This document shows positions 24,895 through 32,019 of a stretch of 32,019 bases of DNA, piece by piece. This DNA is from Gammaproteobacteria bacterium (GTDB lineage Bacteria; Pseudomonadota; Gammaproteobacteria; Chromatiales; Chromatiaceae), in assembly GCA_011389885.1 (NCBI GenBank), contig JAABTK010000056.1, positions 1 to 32,019 of the forward strand, given 5' to 3'. The notes beneath the pieces are model-generated. The model was not told the DNA's origin. It did not search any database and worked only from the letters and a program-made list of their open reading frames with translations. Numbering within the stretch: position 1 is the first letter of the stretch; every line of letters starts with the position of its first letter. The translations under genes and the position numbers were made by a program.

Positions 24895-26154
24895 TTAGCT
24901 TTCCAACCTTTCCGCCACCAGCGCCAACAACCGCTCGGTGGCGCCCCGATTGGCCTCCACCGCCCGGCGTCCGTTTTCGCCGAAACCGGTGCGTTCGCTG
25001 GCATCGCCCAACCAACGAACCGCGGTGCGGTACAGGCCATCGGCGTCCTGCACCTGCACCGCGGCCTGCTTTTCCAGCAGCAGGCGGGCGATCACCGGGA
25101 AGTTGAACATATAGGGACCAAACACCACTGGCACGCCCAGGGCCGCAGGCTCCAGAATGTTATGCCCGCCGTTGGGCGCCAGGCTGCCGCCGACGAAGGC
25201 CAGATCGGCGACGGCCAAGAACAAGGTCAGCTCGCCGATGGTATCTAGCAGATAGACCTGCGTATCGGCCTCCGCCGCTTGCGCCGCGGTGCGCCTTTGG
25301 GTCTCCAGGCCGGCCCGCCGGCACAGGGCCGCCACCCGCTCGCCGCGGTCCGGGTGCCGGGGGGCGAGCACCAGCAGCGCGTCCGGGTATTGCTTGAGGA
25401 TACGCCGATGCACCGCCAGCAGGGGCTCCTCCTCGCCCTCGTGGGTGGAGGCGGCGATCCAGATCGGGCGGTGATTCCAGCGCACGCTCAGGGCCTCGGC
25501 CCGCTCACGCAGGCTGGCGGCGACGCCGAGGTCGAACTTGATGCTGCCGGTGACCCGAATGCGCTCCGGTCTGGCCCCCAGGGCGCGAAAGCGCTCCGCG
25601 TCCGCCTCCGCCTGGGCCGCCACCAGACCGATGCGGCGGAATGTTCGGCGGGTGAAGCGCGGAAAGCGCGCATAACCCTGGGCCGAGCGCTCCGAGAGAC
25701 GGGCGTTGGCCAGCAGGGTGACGACGCCCCGGGCCTCACAGGCCCGCAGCAAATTGGGCCAAATCTCGGTCTCCATCATCACCAATAGCCGCGGCCGGGC
25801 GGAATCCAGGAAACCCTGCACGGAAAAGGGCAGGTCATAAGGGAAGTAGTAGTGATGAACCTGATCGCCAAACAGATCCCCCACCTGGCGCGAGCCGGTG
25901 GGCGTGGTGGTGGTGAGGATTAGCGGCAAATCGGGATAACGACTCAGCAACTGCTTGACCAAAGGCGCGGCCGCCTGGGTCTCCCCCACCGACACCGCGT
26001 GCAGCCAAAGCCCGCCGGGCGGCGGCGGCGCGATGCGACCAAAGCGCTCGCCCAGGCGCCTGCGGTAGCCGGGCAGGCGCAAACTGCGCCAAACCAGCCG
26101 AAACAGCACGAACGGCAACGCGAGATAAAGGAGCAGGGTGTATATGGCGTTCAT
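24895..26154 (-). CDS. waaA: 3-deoxy-D-manno-octulosonic acid (Kdo) transferase
   Basis: A 419-residue inner-membrane-associated glycosyltransferase (GT-B) that adds Kdo from CMP-Kdo to lipid IVA in LPS assembly. It starts MNAIYTLLLYLALPFVLFRL, an N-terminal membrane anchor. The first domain has GLWLHAVSVGETQAAAPLV with the catalytic Glu. The second has GGHNILEPAALGVPVVFGPY, the nucleotide-sugar site. GGAG lies before the ATG at 26154; an extra 51 codons upstream would run into unlike sequence. The gene is 40 bp downstream of the polytopic membrane protein on the same strand and may share its transcript. Confidence 0.95.
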   Translation of the reverse strand: MNAIYTLLLYLALPFVLFRLVWRSLRLPGYRRRLGERFGRIAPPPPGGLWLHAVSVGETQAAAPLVKQLLSRYPDLPLILTTTTPTGSRQVGDLFGDQVHHYYFPYDLPFSVQGFLDSARPRLLVMMETEIWPNLLRACEARGVVTLLANARLSERSAQGYARFPRFTRRTFRRIGLVAAQAEADAERFRALGARPERIRVTGSIKFDLGVAASLRERAEALSVRWNHRPIWIAASTHEGEEEPLLAVHRRILKQYPDALLVLAPRHPDRGERVAALCRRAGLETQRRTAAQAAEADTQVYLLDTIGELTLFLAVADLAFVGGSLAPNGGHNILEPAALGVPVVFGPYMFNFPVIARLLLEKQAAVQVQDADGLYRTAVRWLGDASERTGFGENGRRAVEANRGATERLLALVAERLES

Positions 26155-26194
26155 GCAGGGCTCCAACCAACAGCGAACAGGTAAAGGATCGGCG

Positions 26195-28147
26195 TCACCG
26201 GACCGACACATACCTCCCCAACCAATTGATCCGGTATTCGTAATCCAGGCCATTGCGGTTAGCGTTAAGCCCGAAGGTGTAGATGAAATGGGTGGAATAA
26301 GGCTCACTCAAACCGTTAATCACCACCATATATCGATCGTCCGCCAAGCGTCCCGCATAATCGCCAACCGGCGGTCCGTCCTGGTCATAGAGTTGGATCC
26401 GAAAGGGCTCCAGATTCGAGCAACCCCAAAGGTCCGCTTTAAAAATGAGAAAATTTTGCCAGGTGGCGGCGGTGCATTCCCAGTCGTGTTGCTGCTTGGG
26501 CTCGAACAACGGGCTGTCTTCTCCATTGCGCAGCGCAGCGGCCAGCGCCCCGGCCCGCCGCACCGCGGAGCGCTGCCGGTCGTCGGTCGCTTCACCTTCC
26601 CAGGCCACGAGCGCCTCTTGGTCAAGGCCGAAAAAACGATAAAAATATTCGGTAAAGTCCGGATTTTTATACGGCATTTCCCAGCGATGCGCGGGCGATG
26701 GCAGGCGCCTCAGCACCAGCGGTTCGTCCCTGGCCTCCGCCCCTGCGCTAGCGAATGCGCGGACCTTCGCCTCCATCGCCGCTCCCGCGGCCTGATTCTT
26801 CTGATAACCCTGATAGATCGCCCAGCTATTGGGGACCCCGAACCCCAACAGCAATAGGGCGCCGGCCGCCAGCGCCAAGCCGCCCCGCTTTAGACCAGCC
26901 AACGAGAGCTTAAACAGCATCAACGCATAGGCCCCGATAATCAATAACTGCGGCAACAGCACCCGTGGTCCGAGACCAGGCAACAGCAACGGAACCCCCT
27001 GCATCACGCATAGCAAGAGCATTAACGCAAAGAGATCGGGGCGGTTTTCACGCACCAACATCAGCACCGCGAACCCCAACAAAACGACTGCATACAACCC
27101 CAGCCAGACCCACTGCAACACCGCCCCCGGGGTCCACTGGGTTAACATCAAGTACCCCAGCACCAAGCCCCCGAGCAACAGCACACCCGCATAACGCACC
27201 CGCTGGTCAAGGTTGGAGCGGAGGCCGATATAGGACGCCATCGCCAACAATAACGCAAGGATAATCACCTGAAAGATCGCGTCGTAAAAATAGCGCGCGG
27301 CTAGCTGGCTGTAGTTGTTGTGGAGCGAAGCAAGCACCCGTTGACCGGCCGAATCCTCTCCCAATCGGACCGCATTGCCCGGCGCCGACAGGATGCTCAA
27401 AAACGCAGCAATGGCGATTATAACGCCAATGATCAACCACACCGGGATTTTGCGTCTTTTAAGGAGAAGGAAGGCCACCCGACCGCCCACGGCCATTAGG
27501 GTATAGAGGGCGATCATCTCATGCGAAGAGGCCGTTAATGCGATTAGCGCCAGCGTCAACACAACCCCGGCCGTGTGCCGAACCGGGGGCTCTCGCCAAA
27601 CCAGGAAGAACACGCCGAGCAATAGCGCCGAAGGCCAAATATAATTCAGCGTGCCGGTGATCCAAAAGAACCCAATCACATAGTAGGGGGAAGGAAAATT
27701 CAACAACAGACCCAGCCACAGCAAAAATAGCCACACATCGCGCAGCCCCGGGGCGTCTCGGGCCGGGTTGGCGGCCCAGACCGCAAGCCACGGGAAAGCA
27801 AACAAAACAGCGCCGGAGATGAACATCCCCAGCGGGTAATGGTCGCCCAACAAACCGATCAAAAAATGCACCCAAAGGCGCCCATTGGTGGTTTGGTAGT
27901 GCTCCCTGAGAAACTCGAAGGCCCCCAGATCCGCAAGCTTGACCGCATACTCCCAGTCATGCGAATACGGAATCGCCCCCGCAGAAAACAGGAAAAAAAA
28001 CGCCCAACCCACCAGGAAAGGCGTAAACCTGTACCACACACCGGATCCGGAACCGAATAATCCGGCAACACCAACCATTGCAGCGGTCGCCATAGAAAAA
28101 TGCCAAAAAAAGGGGTTCAAATCGGGCGCTCGACGCCCAGGCGCCAT
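26195..28147 (-). CDS. Polytopic membrane protein, DUF6056/GT-C-like
   Basis: A 650-residue inner-membrane protein with about a dozen hydrophobic helices in the first 450 residues, then a soluble, probably periplasmic domain of about 190 residues. A polar loop after the second helix reads SHDWEYAVKLADLGAFEFLR and QTTNGRLWVHFL. Such an acidic first loop with a nearby NGR motif is typical of DUF6056-like and GT-C glycosyltransferases, so a role in adding sugar to a surface polymer is a reasonable inference, but no substrate is shown. The start at 28147 is uncertain; an ATG at 28093 is possible and neither has a clear ribosome-binding site. Its place before waaA would suit a lipopolysaccharide function. 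Confidence 0.75.
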   Translation of the reverse strand: MAPGRRAPDLNPFFWHFSMATAAMVGVAGLFGSGSGVWYRFTPFLVGWAFFFLFSAGAIPYSHDWEYAVKLADLGAFEFLREHYQTTNGRLWVHFLIGLLGDHYPLGMFISGAVLFAFPWLAVWAANPARDAPGLRDVWLFLLWLGLLLNFPSPYYVIGFFWITGTLNYIWPSALLLGVFFLVWREPPVRHTAGVVLTLALIALTASSHEMIALYTLMAVGGRVAFLLLKRRKIPVWLIIGVIIAIAAFLSILSAPGNAVRLGEDSAGQRVLASLHNNYSQLAARYFYDAIFQVIILALLLAMASYIGLRSNLDQRVRYAGVLLLGGLVLGYLMLTQWTPGAVLQWVWLGLYAVVLLGFAVLMLVRENRPDLFALMLLLCVMQGVPLLLPGLGPRVLLPQLLIIGAYALMLFKLSLAGLKRGGLALAAGALLLLGFGVPNSWAIYQGYQKNQAAGAAMEAKVRAFASAGAEARDEPLVLRRLPSPAHRWEMPYKNPDFTEYFYRFFGLDQEALVAWEGEATDDRQRSAVRRAGALAAALRNGEDSPLFEPKQQHDWECTAATWQNFLIFKADLWGCSNLEPFRIQLYDQDGPPVGDYAGRLADDRYMVVINGLSEPYSTHFIYTFGLNANRNGLDYEYRINWLGRYVSVR

Positions 28148-28305
28148 TTACGCCAGAAAGCCGGCGGATCGGCAGACCAGCCAATGCGGCCAAGTATCCC
28201 GCCCTTTCTGTGGCTTAGTCAAGGGGCGTTGCGGCGCAATCCGGGGTGACCCAGGCCCGCAAGGGCGGCCCAATGCACGCCTCGGCAGCGTGCGCCGTGA
28301 CCCAC

Positions 28306-28333
28306 AAAAAAGCCCGGCCAAGCCGGGCTTTTT
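28306..28333 (-). terminator. Intrinsic terminator of sodB
   Basis: GCCCGGC (28312-28318) and GCCGGGC (28322-28328) form a perfect 7-bp GC stem with a CAA loop, flanked by A-runs on one side and T-runs on the other. It can work in both directions and lies 23 bp after the minus-strand sodB stop codon. Confidence 0.9.
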
Positions 28334-28355
28334 GCGTGCGCTTGCGGAGTCGCGA

Positions 28356-28937
28356 TCAGCCGTTGAAATGGCTGGCCACGGAGTCCCAATTCACCAGCTT
28401 CCAGATCGCTTCGAGATACTTGGGGCGGGCGTTGCGGTAGTCGATGTAGTAGGCATGCTCCCACACATCCACCGTAAGCAGCGGGTTTTTGCCGTCGGTC
28501 ATCGGGTTGGCGGCGTTGGAGGTGTTTACGATCTCCAGGCTACCGTCGCCGTTCTGCACCAGCCAGGTCCAGCCGGAGCCGAAGTTGGTGGCGGCGGACT
28601 TGGCGAACTGCTCCTTGAAGGCGTCGAAGGAGCCAAAGCCCTTGTCGATGGCCGCGGCCAGGGCGCCGCTCGGGGCGCCGCTGCCGTTCGGGGTCAGGCC
28701 GTTCCAATAGAAGGTGTGGTTCCAGACCTGGGCGGCGTTATTGAAAATGCCCCCGGAGGACTTCATCACGATCTCTTCCAACGGCATTTGGGCGAATTCC
28801 GAGCCCTCCACCAGGTTATTGAGGTTGTTGACGTAGGTCTGGTGGTGCTTGCCGTAGTGGTATTCGATGGTCTCTTGCGAGATCACGGGTTCCAGCGCGT
28901 TCTGTTCGTAGGGCAGTGCGGGAAGTTCGTGTGCCAT
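28356..28937 (-). CDS. sodB: Superoxide dismutase, Fe type
   Basis: A 193-residue cytoplasmic enzyme that converts superoxide to hydrogen peroxide and oxygen. The start is [17 protein letters not shown], then [17 protein letters not shown] with metal-binding His. [12 protein letters not shown] has the Gln typical of Fe enzymes and a second His. The signature [13 protein letters not shown] supplies Asp and His. AAGGAG lies 8 bases before the ATG at 28937, which decides the start over an upstream in-frame ATG at 29120. A strong intrinsic terminator follows. The gene is divergent from hyuB across a 209-bp gap that should hold both promoters. Confidence 0.97.
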   Translation of the reverse strand: MAHELPALPYEQNALEPVISQETIEYHYGKHHQTYVNNLNNLVEGSEFAQMPLEEIVMKSSGGIFNNAAQVWNHTFYWNGLTPNGSGAPSGALAAAIDKGFGSFDAFKEQFAKSAATNFGSGWTWLVQNGDGSLEIVNTSNAANPMTDGKNPLLTVDVWEHAYYIDYRNARPKYLEAIWKLVNWDSVASHFNG

Positions 28938-29146
28938 GGTGAGGATCTCCTTCGAGTTTGACAGCGGGTTGATAATTTCCGAGCTTGGCTCTCGGTTAAT
29001 TTCGACTGATTCTAAAACGATTCGGGGCCTAGTGCAAGGCGGGCCGACACCTGGAAGAGGTGCGTCCCCGAGACCGAAATTCAAGCCCGCCGGGCGGGAT
29101 TTTCGACTATCATTGCCCAATCATCCACGGAGTCTTGCGCAAAATC

Positions 29147-30685
29147 ATGAACCCCATCGAACTCAGCATCTTTTCCAGCCGCCTGACGGCGATTTGCGAC
29201 GAAATGGGGGCCGTGCTGCGAAACGCGGCCTTTTCGCCCAACATCCGCGACCGCCTGGATTTCTCCTGCGCGGTGTTCGACGCCACGGGCGAGCTTTGCG
29301 CCCAGGCCGCGCACATCCCGGTGCATTTGGGCAGCATGGCCTATGCGATGCGGGAGATTGTGGCGGGCCTGGGGTGGCAGTCGCAGGACATGCTGATTTT
29401 GAACGACCCCTTCCTCGGCGGCACCCACCTGCCCGACGTGACCTTGATCGCGCCGGTGTTCCTAGAGCAGCGCCTGATGGGCTTTGTGGTGAACCGGGCC
29501 CACCATGCCGACATCGGCGCCTCCACCCCGGGGTCCATGCCGCTGTCCACCCGCCTTGACGAGGAGGGCCTGGTGATCGAGCCGACCTTTATCTATAAGG
29601 AGGGCATCCCGCAGGAGGCGGTGCTGCGCCGCTTGCAGGACAATGCACGAGACCCCGAGGAGTCCCGCGGGGACATTGCGGCCCAGGTCAGCGCCAACCA
29701 GACCGGGGCGCGACGACTGCACGCGCTGATTCGCGACTTGAGCCCGCAGGCCTATGCCGCCGGGCTCGATGCGCTCAACGAATACGGCGAGACTATGGCC
29801 CGGCAGGCCCTAGAGACGATCCCGAACGGACGCTATGCCTTCGGGGATCAAATGGAATCGGACGGCCAAGGGGCCGAGGATCTGCCGATTCAGCTGGAAA
29901 TCACCGTCAATGACGGCGAAATCGCGGTGGATTTCGGTGCGACCGCGCATCAAACCCGGGGCAACATCAACTGCCCCTTGTCGGTGGCCGCCGCGGCGGT
30001 GTTTTACGTCTTCCGCTGCTTGATGCCGGCGCAAACGCCCGCCTGCGCCGGGGTTTTTCGCCCCATTCGGCTGCATGCCCCGCCTGGCTCTCTGCTTAAC
30101 GCCCGCCCGCCGGCGGCGGTGGCGGCGGGCAACGTCGAGACCAGTCAGCGGGTGGTGGATGCGGTCTGCGGCGCCCTCGCCCAAGCCCTGCCCGGGCGCA
30201 TTCCGGCCGCCAGCCAAGGCACCATGAACAACCTCGCCATGGGGGCCGACGGCTTCGGCCGCCGCTGGGATTACTACGAAACCATGGGCGGCGGCGTGGG
30301 CGCGGGGCCGCACGGACCCGGGTTGTCGGCGGTGCAATCGCACATGACCAACACCCTGAACACCCCCATCGAGGTCCTGGAATCGCGCTTTCCGTTGCGC
30401 ATCACCCGCTACGCGGTGCGCTGGGGTTCCGGCGGCGCCGGCCGCCATCGGGGCGGCGACGGTTTGATTCGCGAACTCCACTTCCTGGCCCCGGCCCAAG
30501 CCACCCTGCTCACCGAGCGCCGCAAGCAAGGCCCCTGGGGCCTGGCCGGCGGGGCGGCCGGAGAGCCCGGCATCAACACCCTGAACGGCCGTCCGCTGGC
30601 GGCCAAGGTTCAGTTGCACCTGGAGGCCGGGGATCGCCTGCTGATACAGACCCCGGGCGGGGGCGGCTGGGGGGCGCCAGAATAA
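29147..30685 (+). CDS. hyuB: Hydantoinase B / 5-oxoprolinase-type subunit
   Basis: A 512-residue cytoplasmic protein of the hydantoinase B family, the partner subunit in ATP-dependent hydantoin, 5-oxoproline or related amide hydrolysis. Motifs are ELSIFSSRLTAICDEMGAVL, NIRDRLDFSCAVFDATGELC, AQAAHIPVHLGSM, LNDPFLGGTHLPDVTLIAPVF, NRAHHADIGASTPGSM, and the late GGGVGAGPHGPGLSAVQSHM and RWGSGGAGRHRGGDGL. Length is normal. The ATG at 29147 gives a family-like start (MNPIELSIFSSRL). No hydantoinase A partner is next to it: sodB lies upstream and a gene-free stretch follows. It may act with a HyuA encoded elsewhere, and the substrate cannot be named. Confidence 0.93.
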   Translation: MNPIELSIFSSRLTAICDEMGAVLRNAAFSPNIRDRLDFSCAVFDATGELCAQAAHIPVHLGSMAYAMREIVAGLGWQSQDMLILNDPFLGGTHLPDVTLIAPVFLEQRLMGFVVNRAHHADIGASTPGSMPLSTRLDEEGLVIEPTFIYKEGIPQEAVLRRLQDNARDPEESRGDIAAQVSANQTGARRLHALIRDLSPQAYAAGLDALNEYGETMARQALETIPNGRYAFGDQMESDGQGAEDLPIQLEITVNDGEIAVDFGATAHQTRGNINCPLSVAAAAVFYVFRCLMPAQTPACAGVFRPIRLHAPPGSLLNARPPAAVAAGNVETSQRVVDAVCGALAQALPGRIPAASQGTMNNLAMGADGFGRRWDYYETMGGGVGAGPHGPGLSAVQSHMTNTLNTPIEVLESRFPLRITRYAVRWGSGGAGRHRGGDGLIRELHFLAPAQATLLTERRKQGPWGLAGGAAGEPGINTLNGRPLAAKVQLHLEAGDRLLIQTPGGGGWGAPE

Positions 30686-30689
30686 CGGT

Positions 30690-31199
30690 GGTTAGGCACG
30701 CAGCGGTCCGCCGGGGGCGCTGAGGGTTTCTGGTTAACCCTTTGTCCAGCCGTTGGCCGTGGGGCAATGAGCGCCCCCCCCCTTCACCAAACGAAGGGCT
30801 GCCTCCACCCGCCGGGGGCGGGCCAGAGAGGGGCCTGCGGTGGACCCATGGCCTTTGCCCTCGCCGCAGCCCCCCCCGGGCCGTCCTAAGGGAAGGGGCA
30901 GATGGTTGCTGGCGGTTTGCTGAGTGCTCGCCCCGCTATAGGCCCAACCGCTCGCCTGCATAGGCTTAGGCCCCTCTTTGCCGCGGCCCGCCCCTAGCGG
31001 CGCCCTTTCCGAGCGGGAGGGGGGCGACGAGCCGTCACCGGCCCGGCGGTCGCCCGCCGCCCCGCCCTTTCGCTGCTTTATTTTTTCATTCAATCACTTA
31101 GGACTCCCCACCCGCACCCCGAAAGCCCACCCCGAGCCCCGAGACCAAGCAAAAGAAACGTGCAATAACAGGTAGTTATCGATTTTTCCTATAAACTGC
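30690..31199. other. Gene-free stretch with decayed C/G-rich repeats
   Basis: No credible gene. 30760-30905 holds C- and G-homopolymer-rich sequence (a run of at least nine C near 30774, and CCGCCGGGGGCGGG near 30810) that looks like decayed repeat. Further right (31080-31199) the sequence becomes AT-richer toward the promoter of the next gene. It shows no ends of the dispersed element family. Confidence 0.5.
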
Positions 31200-31228
31200 T
31201 TGACACGAAGCCAGTTCAGAACTAACCT
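31200..31228 (+). promoter_or_regulatory. Sigma70-type promoter for the adhesin gene
   Basis: TTGACA (31200-31205) and TAACCT (31223-31228) are 17 bp apart. The predicted transcript starts near 31235, leaving a leader of about 70 bases before the ATG at 31305, which follows AAGGGG. The -35 is perfect and the -10 matches at three of six bases. Confidence 0.5.
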
Positions 31229-31304
31229 GAGGGAAACATCGTAACCGATTGCCTTGCAACGGAAATGGCGTCCACCTGCTCGTAACGCCTAAGGGGAAAA
31301 ACCA

Positions 31305-32019
31305 ATGACCAACCAACGCACAATGAAGAAGACAGCCCTTGCCGTGGCGATTGCCGCCGCGATCAGCGTATCACCGGCCTTTGCCTACACGGCTGGAGAT
31401 GACAGCCCGGATTCTTTCGAAAACTACGACCCGTCGAACCCGGACGCCTTGCCGGAATATTATACAGGCCATGGGGGTAAGGACGGGTATGATCTCAACG
31501 GTTTCGCCGCAACCGGCAACGCGATTAACTCAAACTATCAGGACATCTCCACCAATACGGCGAATATCGGCGAACTCACCAACACGGTGGGCAGTGATTT
31601 GACCGACATTCGCTCCGCTGTATCCGCCAACAGCACGAATATCAACACAAACTCCGGTGCGATCAGCACCAACAGCGAGAACATCACCAACAATACCACA
31701 ACATTGACATCAACCGGGGCGATATCGCCACCAACTCCGGTGCGATCAGCACCAACAGCGAGAACATCACCAACAATACCACAGAAATCAGTGTCAACCG
31801 GTCTGATATCGGAGTCAATAGCCAAGCAACGGCGTCGAATTCCCTCAACATTGAAGGCAACTCGACCAGCATCAGCATCAATCAGGGCAATATCAGCACC
31901 AACAGTGGGGATATCAGCACCAACAGCTCGAATATCGCCAGCAACATCATCGAGATCAGCGTCAATCGGTCGAACATCAGCACCAACAGCTCGAATATCA
32001 ACACCAACAGTGCCAACAT
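31305..32019 (+). pseudogene. Trimeric-autotransporter-like adhesin, 5' part, frameshifted
   Basis: The ATG at 31305 follows AAGGGG and opens a signal peptide (MTNQRTMKKTALAVAIAAAI, cleaved after AFA). A short acidic head is followed by heptads of the I-x-x-N-x-x-x kind (INTNSGA, ISTNSEN, ITNNTT), as in YadA/SadA-like trimeric coiled-coil stalks with Asn at the d position. After ITNNTT (31700) the heptads continue in a different frame (IDINRGD, IATNSGA, ISTNSEN, ISVNRSD, ISTNSSN). A 51-bp direct repeat recurs at 83 bp, not 84, so one base is missing. The original frame stays open to the window edge but becomes Pro/Thr/Arg-rich nonsense. It is a broken gene, a phase-variable state or an assembly error. 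The anchor domain lies outside. Confidence 0.75.

Noticed and set aside
31538-31881. Minus-strand frames rich in Val/Leu at the right edge
   Set aside because: They are antisense to the heptad repeats and arise from repeated GAT/GTT complements; a plus-strand promoter, ribosome-binding site and signal peptide support the plus strand.

Overview
The window is GC-rich chromosomal DNA from a gammaproteobacterium. The support is the gene set and its order: crcB, a DUF190 gene and serS run together; dapA is followed by bamC; ogt overlaps xerD; and waaA, Fe-type sodB and a BamC lipoprotein imply a Gram-negative outer membrane with LPS. A DUF3365/HAMP haem sensor, a two-partner-secretion exoprotein and dense intergenic repeats would fit a sulfur-oxidising or Chromatiales-like lineage, but that placement is inference. 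No tRNA, rRNA, CRISPR array, prophage or intact insertion sequence was recognised.

Layout. 1-1775 (minus): the fluoride channel gene crcB, a DUF190 gene and the 5' part of serS form a tight operon. 1776-2103: a cluster of five hairpins and one arm of a dispersed repeat. 2100-6583: two divergent genes, a PqqD-like/M50-like/HlyD fusion whose zinc-protease motif is destroyed, and a secreted VCBS/ASPIC-UnbV protein. 6584-10162: three small regulatory-looking genes (a DUF4388-like protein, a membrane haem sensor ending at HAMP, and an SCP2-like protein) between repeat elements, then a four-unit REP-like array. 10183-16204 (minus): a membrane-anchored beta-helix protein and a 1359-residue filamentous-haemagglutinin-type exoprotein carrying a 323-residue internal duplication. 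16339-17723: ogt-xerD. 18086-20518 (minus): a Mth938-like protein, a class I photolyase and an unrecognised gene that probably shares the photolyase transcript. 20777-26154 (minus): a small membrane protein, an MBL hydrolase, bamC, dapA and waaA. 26195-28147: a polytopic membrane protein. 28306-30685: sodB, with a clear terminator, divergent from hyuB. 31305 to the edge: the start of a trimeric-autotransporter-like adhesin with a one-base frameshift in its stalk.

The pattern that links the regions is a family of dispersed elements. Related ends occur in inverted orientation and inner arms are rich in the 9-mer GCGCAGAGG. Copies or solo arms lie in most large gaps between transcription units (about 2031, 6597, 9530, 11925, 17757 and 22197), often within 0-15 bp of a stop codon. 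In two cases the element's terminal TAG is itself the stop codon.

The items most worth following are the stop-codon-abutting repeat family, the pseudo-M50/HlyD fusion, the frameshifted adhesin, the FHA super-repeat and the unknown gene upstream of photolyase. None can be shown to be a new system from sequence alone. All functional names rest on recognising family motifs by eye, without database searches.
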